64,000 nucleotides of DNA, from the NCBI RefSeq assembly GCF_008705135.1, contig NZ_CP023694.1, forward strand, positions 8,221,001 through 8,285,000. Reading direction: 5' to 3'. A model generated the notes under the pieces. The model was not told the DNA's origin, made no database searches, and saw nothing but the letters and a program-made list of their open reading frames with translations. Numbering within the stretch: position 1 is the stretch's first letter; each line of letters begins with the position of its first letter. Shown here one piece after another: positions 58,044 to 64,000 of the stretch. Source of the stretch: Streptomyces coeruleorubidus (GTDB taxonomy: Bacteria > Actinomycetota > Actinomycetes > Streptomycetales > Streptomycetaceae). The position numbers were made by a program, and so were the translations under genes.

Positions 58044-59198
58044 ATGATCGCACGCAGCAGACAGGTGGCCCTGGCCCTGACCGTCGCCCTCGCCGCGGGT
58101 GCCGCCTGCCAGGCCCGCAGCCACGGACCGACCGGCCCCGGACGCCCGGCACCCTCGGCGGTGGGACCCCGCGGCTTCACACTCGTCGCCTCCGGCGACG
58201 TCCTCCCGCACAGCACGATCATCGACCGGGCCCGCTTCGACGCCGGCGGCACCGGCTACGACTTCCGGCCGATGCTCGCGGGGATCCGCCCCGTCGTCTC
58301 CGGCGCCGACGTGGCCCTGTGCCACATGGAGACCGTGTACGGCGTGGACGGCGACTACACCGGCTATCCCGCCTTCAAGTCCCCGCCCGAGGTCGCCCGG
58401 GCCCTCGCCGCCACCGGCTACGACGGCTGCTCCACCGCCTCCAACCACACCCTCGACGACGGCGCCGACGGCATCCGCCGCACCCTCGACGCCCTCGACC
58501 GCGCGGGCGTACGGCACGCCGGCTCGGCTCGCGCCGAGGAGGAGGCCCGCGCGGTGACGATCCTCCAAGCGGGCCCGGCCAAGGTCGCGCACCTCGCCTA
58601 CACCTACGGCACCAACGGCATCCCACTGCCGGACGGACAGCCCTGGGCCGTGAACCTCATCGACGAGGCCGGGATCCTCGCGGACGCCCGGGCCGCGCGC
58701 CGGGCCGGCGCCGACGTCGTCGTGGTCTCCACACACTGGGGCACCGAGTGGCAGGACGCCCCCGACGAGCAGCAACTGGCCCTGGCCCGGAGCCTCACCG
58801 CCGCACGAAGCGGGTCACGCCCCGACATCGACCTCGTCCTCGGCACCCACGCGCACGTCCCGCAGGCCTACGAGAAGGTCAACGGCACCTGGGTGATCTA
58901 CGGCATGGGCGACCAGATCGCCGGCGAGATGACCAACCACCAGGGCGCCCGGGACCCGCGCGGCAACCAGTCCACCCTCGGCCGCTTCACCTTCGCCCCG
59001 CCCGCACGGCCGGGCGGCCGCTGGGAGGTGACGAAGGCCGAGTTCGTACCGCAGCTCTTCGACGTCGACGCCGGCCGGGTCGTCAACCTCAACCGGGCGA
59101 TCGCCCAGGGCGCCGGCGTACAGGCCGTCCGCGACCGCATCCGCGACGTCGTGCTCAGCCGGGGCGCGGCCGAGGACGGCCTAATGATGGGGGAGTAG
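58044..59198 (+). CDS. CapA-family (poly-gamma-glutamate-type) protein
   Basis: A 384-residue exported protein with a signal peptide (possible lipobox GAAC, Cys22, weak). The CapA metallophosphatase-like fold shows VASGDVLPHS, CHMETVYG, STASNHTLDDG, VVSTHWGTEW and GTHAHVPQ, which carry likely metal ligands. CapA/PgsA is needed for poly-gamma-glutamate capsule in bacilli; stand-alone actinobacterial members have no clear role. No capB/capC genes are nearby. GGGGTGA precedes the ATG. It ends 16 bases before the convergent permease gene. Confidence 0.87.
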   Translation: MIARSRQVALALTVALAAGAACQARSHGPTGPGRPAPSAVGPRGFTLVASGDVLPHSTIIDRARFDAGGTGYDFRPMLAGIRPVVSGADVALCHMETVYGVDGDYTGYPAFKSPPEVARALAATGYDGCSTASNHTLDDGADGIRRTLDALDRAGVRHAGSARAEEEARAVTILQAGPAKVAHLAYTYGTNGIPLPDGQPWAVNLIDEAGILADARAARRAGADVVVVSTHWGTEWQDAPDEQQLALARSLTAARSGSRPDIDLVLGTHAHVPQAYEKVNGTWVIYGMGDQIAGEMTNHQGARDPRGNQSTLGRFTFAPPARPGGRWEVTKAEFVPQLFDVDAGRVVNLNRAIAQGAGVQAVRDRIRDVVLSRGAAEDGLMMGE

Positions 59199-59214
59199 AC
59201 CCGCAGCCAGCCGG

Positions 59215-60627
59215 TCAGCGCCGCGCCAGCTCCGAGCGCCGGTAGGAGTACGCGAAATAGACCACGAGCCCCAGCGCGAACCAGACGGCGAACCGCGCCC
59301 AGGTCTGCCACTGGAGGAAGGTGATCAGCCAGATCGAGAAGACGATGCCCACCGCCGGCACGACCGGCATCCACGGCGTACGGAACGTGCGCGGCAGGTC
59401 CGGCTGCCGGTAGCGCAGCACGATCACCGCCGCGCACACCACCACGAACGCCAGCAGGATGCCGATGTTGGTCAGCTCGGCCGCCTCGCCGATCGGCAGG
59501 AACCCCGCGATGGCGGCCGACGCGAACCCCACGATCCAGGTGACACGCGTGGGCACGTGCCGCGTCGGGTGCGTCTTCGCGAACCACCTGGGCAGCAGCC
59601 CGTCACGGGACATGGAGAACCACACCCGGGTCACGCCCAGCATGAACGTGAACATCACCGTGAGGATGCCGATGATCGCGCCCACCGCGATGACGTCCGC
59701 CAGCCCGCTCAGCCCCACCGACTTGAACGCCGTCGAGAAGCCGCTCTCCTTGTCGATGTCCTTGTAGTCCTGCATGCCCGTCAGCACCAGGCAGGCCGCC
59801 ACGTACAGGACCATCGAGATGACGAGCGAGTAGATGATCGCCTTCGGCATGTGCCGCTGCGCGTCCTTGGACTCCTCGGCCGCCGTCGACATGGCGTCGT
59901 AGCCGAACACCGCGAAGAACACCGTCGCCGCGCCCGTGAACGCCCCGCCGACCCCGTACGGGAAGAACGGGTTGTAGTTCGCCGTGTCGATGTGGAACAC
60001 ACCGACCCCGATCACCAGCAGCACGACCAGGACCTTCAGCACCACCACGACCGTCTCGAACCGGGCCGCGTTCTTGATGCCGAGGGTGAGCAGATACGCG
60101 ATCAGCAGGCACAGCAGCGCCGCGAACAGGTCGACCTTGTGTCCCTCACCGGTGCCGGGGGCGCCCAGCATCCAGTTCGGCAGGTCGGCGCCCATCTCGC
60201 CGACCAGGAAGCTGAAGTAGCCGGAGATGCCGATCGCGACCACCGCCACGATCGCCGTGTACTCCAGCAACAGATCCCAGCCGATGAACCAGCCCGCGAG
60301 CTCGCCGAGCACCGCGTAGCCGTAGGTGTAGGCGGAACCGGCCTTCGGGATGAGCCCGGCGAACTCGGCGTAGGACAGGGCCGCCGCGGCACTCGCGACG
60401 CCCGCGATGAGGAAGGAGACGAGCACGGCCGGACCCGCCGTGCCGTTGGCCACGGTTCCCGCGAGGGTGAAGATGCCCGCGCCGATGATGCCGCCCACGC
60501 CGATGGCGGTCAGCTGCCACAGCCCCAGGGACCGTTCCAGCTGGGTGCCCTTGCCGACTTCCGTCTCCTCGATCTGCTCGATGGGTTTGCGTCGGAGAAT
60601 CCCCTCACCCATGCGGAGCCCGGCCAT
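59215..60627 (-). CDS. APC-superfamily amino-acid permease
   Basis: A 470-residue permease with twelve membrane helices. The N-terminus includes TQLERSLGLWQLTAIGVGGI and the GIGAGIF-type unwound helix motif GGIIGAGIFTLAG; the FFAVFGYDAMSTAAEESK segment is typical of cationic-amino-acid (CAT/YfnA-like) carriers. ATG 60627 has GGTGAGG upstream; a start 28 codons earlier is not supported. It probably imports arginine, lysine or similar amino acids with protons. Confidence 0.92.
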   Translation of the reverse strand: MAGLRMGEGILRRKPIEQIEETEVGKGTQLERSLGLWQLTAIGVGGIIGAGIFTLAGTVANGTAGPAVLVSFLIAGVASAAAALSYAEFAGLIPKAGSAYTYGYAVLGELAGWFIGWDLLLEYTAIVAVVAIGISGYFSFLVGEMGADLPNWMLGAPGTGEGHKVDLFAALLCLLIAYLLTLGIKNAARFETVVVVLKVLVVLLVIGVGVFHIDTANYNPFFPYGVGGAFTGAATVFFAVFGYDAMSTAAEESKDAQRHMPKAIIYSLVISMVLYVAACLVLTGMQDYKDIDKESGFSTAFKSVGLSGLADVIAVGAIIGILTVMFTFMLGVTRVWFSMSRDGLLPRWFAKTHPTRHVPTRVTWIVGFASAAIAGFLPIGEAAELTNIGILLAFVVVCAAVIVLRYRQPDLPRTFRTPWMPVVPAVGIVFSIWLITFLQWQTWARFAVWFALGLVVYFAYSYRRSELARR

Positions 60628-60836
60628 GCGCCTCACCTCTTCGCGATCGGCAAACGGCTGATGGCGGATCATGATGGCCCAGGTGCCCCCGCGACGGAAG
60701 ACGCCGCGCAAGGTCCCTGCCGCCTCCCGGGGACACGGCGCAGCTCAGGTCGTGCGCGACGAGGGGCACCGGCTCCAGACGCAGCCGCACCGCTCCCCGC
60801 TGCGTGGGATCGTCCTGCCGGCATGCCGGCACAGGC

Positions 60837-61298
60837 CTACGGCACCACCGTCACCGGCCAGCGCCCCGCCTTCACCAGCCGCACCGCCACCGAGCCGACG
60901 ATGCGGTGGCCCGCCTGCTCGGACGCGCCCACGACCACCGCGTCCGCCTTGAGTTCGTCCGCCGCCTTCACCAGGCCGCTGTACGGGTCGCCGCGGAACG
61001 TGTGGAACTCCCAGCGGACCTCGAATATCCCCTTGAGCCGCTCGGCCGCGTCCCGGATCTGCGCCACCAGGTCCTCGGCGATCTCGTCGGTCGTCCCGGC
61101 CACCGGCGCCCCGAGCGCCGCGCCCGCCGCCAGCACCGGCTGCACGTACACCACGGCGAGCAGCGCGTGCTGGCGCCGGGCCAGGCCGGCGGCGTAGGCC
61201 ACGGCGCGCAGGGACGAGTCGGAGCCGTCCACCCCGGCCACGATCACCTTCGGCCCGTCCGTGCCCCGTTCGAACTGATGGGAGTGCTGTTCCGTCAC
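60837..61298 (-). CDS. Universal stress protein
   Basis: A 153-residue single-domain Usp. It begins after a short tail with VIVAGVDGSDSSLRAVAYAA and ends with the nucleotide loop VGASEQAGHRIVGSVAVRLV and PVTVVP. The ATP-binding G-x2-G-x9-G-S/T pattern is altered (GASEQAG...GS), so ATP binding may be weak. Function is not known beyond stress association. Confidence 0.9.
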   Translation of the reverse strand: MTEQHSHQFERGTDGPKVIVAGVDGSDSSLRAVAYAAGLARRQHALLAVVYVQPVLAAGAALGAPVAGTTDEIAEDLVAQIRDAAERLKGIFEVRWEFHTFRGDPYSGLVKAADELKADAVVVGASEQAGHRIVGSVAVRLVKAGRWPVTVVP

Positions 61299-61687
61299 GC
61301 TGCGAGGCTATCGAAGGCCCCAGGCCAGGTACTGAGGCGGGAGCGCTCGCCGTCGATGCGCACGTTGTGGGGAAGAGGATGAGGGCACTCGAAGGGCGGA
61401 CAGCGGCCCGCCACGACGGAGGGGCTGCCGTCAGCGGCGGCGCTCGGCCTCGCCGGAGGGGACGGGACCGAGCCCGCCGGCCCTCTCGCCGGCCTGTCCG
61501 ACCAGGTCCGCATCCGGCACCGCGAGCTCGACGCGGCCGCCTCACCGGACTGACGATCCGGAAGGCCCTGCCGTTCCCCCCGGTGCGCGGGCCACTGACC
61601 CATTTGTCTGGGCCGTTCGGGTGAATCCGTGCCGCCGCACCGGTGTTGCTCAGGTGCGTCGGCCTTCCGCCGGGCGACTGATGAGTC
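61299..61687. other. Intergenic region without a supported gene
   Basis: 389 bases between the divergent stress-protein and deacetylase genes. A plus-strand frame at 61367-61624 is Arg-rich with poor codon bias and is rejected. The region should hold two promoters; no distinct boxes, hairpins or repeats stood out. Confidence 0.35.
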
Positions 61688-62521
61688 ATGAAGAAGGATC
61701 AGTTGCTCACCCGGCGCCGGCTGTTGATCGCGGGCACCGGCGCCGTGGGAGCGGCCGCCACGGCCGGTGTGCTCGCGGCGGTCACCGGGGACGGCCCCGC
61801 CGGGTCCGTCCCGGCCTCGGGGCCCCAGGCCCGCCACCCGCTCGGCGCCTCCGCGTACCGCCTCCAGCCCTTGACCGGATACGGCCCGCCACAGGCCGCG
61901 CCCCGCCGGACCCTGGTCCGCCGCGAGCCGCTGCTGCGCGTCTCCGGCCGTGGCCGCACCATGGTGTTGACCTTCGACGACGGCCCCGACCCCCGCTACA
62001 CCCCGGACATCCTCGACACCCTGGCCGAGTACGACGTGCGCGCCATGTTCTTCGTGTGCGGGGCGATGGCCGCCGACAGCAAGAAGCTGCTGGCCCGGAT
62101 GGCCGACGAGGGCCATGTCGTCGGGAACCACACCTGGTCCCACCCGCTGCTCACCCGCCTCACCCGCCGGCAGATCCGCTCCCAGATGGAGCGCACCTGC
62201 GACGTCATCGAGGAGGCCTGCGGCGAGCGCCCCGAGTGGTTCCGCGCCCCCTACGGCGCCTGGAACCGCGCCGCCTTCCAACTCGGCGCCGAACTCGGCA
62301 TGGAACCCCTCGGCTGGACGCTCGACACCCTCGACTGGACCTCCCCGGGCACCCGGTCCATCGTCAGGCGGGTGGAGAACGGCGCCGCCCCCGGTGTCGT
62401 GGTGCTCGCCCACGACGCCGGGGGTGACCGCTCGCAGAGCGTGCGGGCCCTGCGGCGCTATCTGCCCGAACTGCTGGACTCCGGCTACCACGTGACCGTG
62501 CCCCGGCGGCACTACGCGTGA
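61688..62521 (+). CDS. Secreted polysaccharide deacetylase (NodB domain)
   Basis: A 277-residue exported enzyme with a Tat-like signal (TRRRLLIAG, residues 8-16). The NodB fold shows TFDDGPD (Asp97, Asp98), the HTWSHP metal motif (His148, His152), RAPYG and LAHDAGG. It removes acetyl groups from a wall or chitin-type polysaccharide. GAAGG lies close before the next codons, and ATG 61688 fits the signal peptide. It converges with the sortase gene, ending 40 bases away. Confidence 0.92.
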   Translation: MKKDQLLTRRRLLIAGTGAVGAAATAGVLAAVTGDGPAGSVPASGPQARHPLGASAYRLQPLTGYGPPQAAPRRTLVRREPLLRVSGRGRTMVLTFDDGPDPRYTPDILDTLAEYDVRAMFFVCGAMAADSKKLLARMADEGHVVGNHTWSHPLLTRLTRRQIRSQMERTCDVIEEACGERPEWFRAPYGAWNRAAFQLGAELGMEPLGWTLDTLDWTSPGTRSIVRRVENGAAPGVVVLAHDAGGDRSQSVRALRRYLPELLDSGYHVTVPRRHYA

Positions 62522-62560
62522 GACATGCCGTCGGGCCTTCGCCCGCCGGGCCGGGGACGC

Positions 62561-63229
62561 TCAGCGCACCTCGACCAGGCGGGCGAAGGCGACGACGTTG
62601 CCCTCATAGCCGTTCTGCTGGGAGAAACCGCCGCCGCAGGTGATGACCCGCAGCTCCGCCGCGCCCTTGGAGGCGTAGACGCGGTCGCCGGGGAAGTTGT
62701 TCTTCTCGAACACCTCGACGCCGTAGATCTCGAACACGGCGGTCTTGCCGTCCTGCCGGGCGACCTCGACGCGGTTTCCCTTCTTCAGGGCCCCGAGCCC
62801 GTAGAACACGGCGGGGCCCTGCTCGTTGTCGACATGGCCGACGACGACCGCGGTGCCCTTCTCGCCGGGGGTGACGGCACCGGTGAACCAGCCGGCCAGG
62901 TTCGGGTCCTCCGGAGGCGGCGCGCCGACCCAGCCGTCCGCGTCCAGACCCACGGGAATCATCGGCGCGTCGACCTGGATCGCCGGGATCCTGATCCGGT
63001 CCGGGAGGGCGTAGGGAAGGGGCTTGACGCTCCCGGCGAAGGTGTCCCCGGGCACGCGGCTGTCCGCCGCGGCCGCGGTCGCGGGCTGCGGCGGGCCCTC
63101 GTCGAATTCCCCCGAACCATTCCGGATGAGCGCGAGGCCGGTCAGCAGAACCAGCGCTATCACGCCCCACGGGGCGCGCTTCTTCCGCCGCGCCTCCTCT
63201 TCCGCCTCGGCCAGCTCGGACGCAGACAT
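62561..63229 (-). CDS. Class F sortase
   Basis: A 222-residue membrane-anchored transpeptidase. A basic N-terminus precedes a helix at about 20-36; the catalytic residues are His132 (VVVGHVD), Cys198 (VITCGGG) and probably Arg217 (FARLVEV). Class F sortases are common in actinobacteria, but their substrates are poorly known. The upstream divergent gene encodes a probable surface protein. ATG 63229 follows GAGGGG; the longer frame to 63274 is less likely. Confidence 0.9.
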   Translation of the reverse strand: MSASELAEAEEEARRKKRAPWGVIALVLLTGLALIRNGSGEFDEGPPQPATAAAADSRVPGDTFAGSVKPLPYALPDRIRIPAIQVDAPMIPVGLDADGWVGAPPPEDPNLAGWFTGAVTPGEKGTAVVVGHVDNEQGPAVFYGLGALKKGNRVEVARQDGKTAVFEIYGVEVFEKNNFPGDRVYASKGAAELRVITCGGGFSQQNGYEGNVVAFARLVEVR

Positions 63230-63589
63230 GGGCCATCCCCTCTCGACCCGGCCGTCGCCGTGTCGTTCGCGCATATCAGAACGCTAAGTGCCGCGCGCGG
63301 AACCGGCGACGGGGCAGGAGCGAACGGGTGGCGCAGGGCGGTCCGGGCCGTCCGGGGTGGCCCGTGGGCATGAGGTGCGCCATCCGAGTTGCCACCGCGA
63401 GGAATTTTCTGACGGTGTGTGACCTGCGGCGATATCCGATTGCGCCGTTGTCCCGCGGCGCCTTCTCTCACCAGGACGGACCATTCCCGAAATGCGGGTC
63501 ACGGCAAGGCAACTGACTGTCTTTCTGGGAGGCGCTTTCTCGCCGATCGACCGGGGACGGGTCCCGGGGCGTCTTCCGCGGAGGTTCAC
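63230..63589. promoter_or_regulatory. Divergent sortase / surface-protein promoter region
   Basis: 360 bases without a supported gene. The stretch 63,395-63,440 is relatively AT-rich and is the likeliest promoter zone. A ribosome site GGAGG ends the region at 63580-63584. Confidence 0.35.
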
Positions 63590-64000
63590 ATGCGTAACAC
63601 TCGTGCCCTGGCGGTCGCCGGCGCCGCGGTCGCCGCCCTCGGCCTTTCCGCCCCCGCGGCCGTCGCGTGGGACACGCCCAGCAACATCGTCGCCCTGCCC
63701 AGCGTGATCGCCCGCGGCGGCCAGCTGACCATCACGGTCGACGGCTGCCGCCACGGCGGCACGGCGACCTCCAACGCGTTCACGAGGCCGGCGAGGCTCT
63801 CGCCCATCTCCGGCGCCAAGGAGACGGCGAGGGGCACCGCCACCATCAGGAACAACGCCCGCCCGGGGCCGTACGACATCACGGTCACGTGCAACGGCAA
63901 GAGCCTGACCAAGCCCCATGCCTTCACCGTCATCGGCGGTGTCCGCGGCGGTATCGGCGGCAGCAGCACCACCGGTGCGACGCCGACCGACATGGCCATC
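63590..64000 (+). CDS. Secreted surface protein, start (runs off window)
   Basis: The open frame begins with ATG 63590, five bases after GGAGG, and continues past the right edge (137 codons seen). A signal peptide ends near residue 26 (AAVAWD). An Ig-like region with Cys53 and Cys101 follows (a likely disulfide). At about 117-137 a Gly/Ser/Thr linker leads to TGATPTDMAI. This linker looks like the stalk before a C-terminal anchor, which would lie outside the window. Given the divergent class F sortase, it may be that sortase's substrate, but the sorting motif cannot be seen. Confidence 0.75.
   Translation, partial: MRNTRALAVAGAAVAALGLSAPAAVAWDTPSNIVALPSVIARGGQLTITVDGCRHGGTATSNAFTRPARLSPISGAKETARGTATIRNNARPGPYDITVTCNGKSLTKPHAFTVIGGVRGGIGGSSTTGATPTDMAI

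Noticed and set aside
61367..61624. An 85-codon Arg-rich frame before the deacetylase gene
   Set aside because: Poor codon bias, no ribosome site, composition typical of non-coding GC-rich DNA.

Overview
The window reads as a piece of a Streptomyces (or close relative) chromosome arm. GC content is very high and third codon positions are almost all G or C. GTG and TTG starts are common, signal peptides are of Tat and lipoprotein type, and the gene set is typical of the genus: Rpf-LysM-M23 protein, GlgM/GlgC, WS/DGAT, class F sortase, SpoIIE phosphatases, ECF sigma factor. I saw no rRNA, tRNA, CRISPR array or intact insertion sequence.

Region 1 (1-13.9 kb) is a sugar-polymer utilisation locus. 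It holds a secreted GH32 levanase/inulinase (cut by the left edge), a divergent LacI regulator, a lipoprotein sugar-binding protein with two MalF/MalG-type permeases (no ATPase gene, so a shared MsiK-type ATPase is likely), a cytoplasmic GH3, a cytoplasmic GH32 and a secreted GH30 with discoidin-like domains. LacI-type palindromes lie in front of the levanase and just upstream of the regulator. A strong terminator closes the block, and an odd 350-base stretch separates it from the next region.

Region 2 (14.2-32.7 kb) is mostly core metabolism and envelope: panD, a small acetyltransferase, a protein made largely of proline, gnd, an Rpf/LysM/M23 cell-wall hydrolase, a DMT transporter with a tandem-repeat tail, a FhuF-like Fe-S protein, glgM-glgC, a PA14+GH2 secreted enzyme, WS/DGAT next to an unusual zinc-ribbon SDR, a classical SDR, a 57-residue protein with a good ribosome site, two GNAT enzymes and a VOC protein.

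Region 3 (32.9-44.7 kb) starts with an amidase, a lipoprotein hydrolase and an AhpD-like protein. It continues into a compact, translationally coupled operon for import and non-phosphorylative breakdown of a 6-deoxyhexose, best read as L-fucose: a FadR-type repressor, an RbsBAC-type importer, fuconate dehydratase, SDR, aldo-keto reductase, mutarotase and lactonase.

Region 4 (44.7-64 kb) carries an LMF1-like membrane protein, a DUF6777-like lipoprotein, a PAS-GAF-PP2C-HATPase regulator, an Fpg/Nei glycosylase, a tandem Lrp regulator divergent from an AbgT transporter and M20 peptidase (aminobenzoyl-glutamate salvage), a block with an ECF sigma factor, a zinc anti-sigma factor and a PP2C phosphatase, a CapA protein, an amino-acid permease, a universal stress protein, a polysaccharide deacetylase, and a class F sortase next to the start of a probable surface protein.
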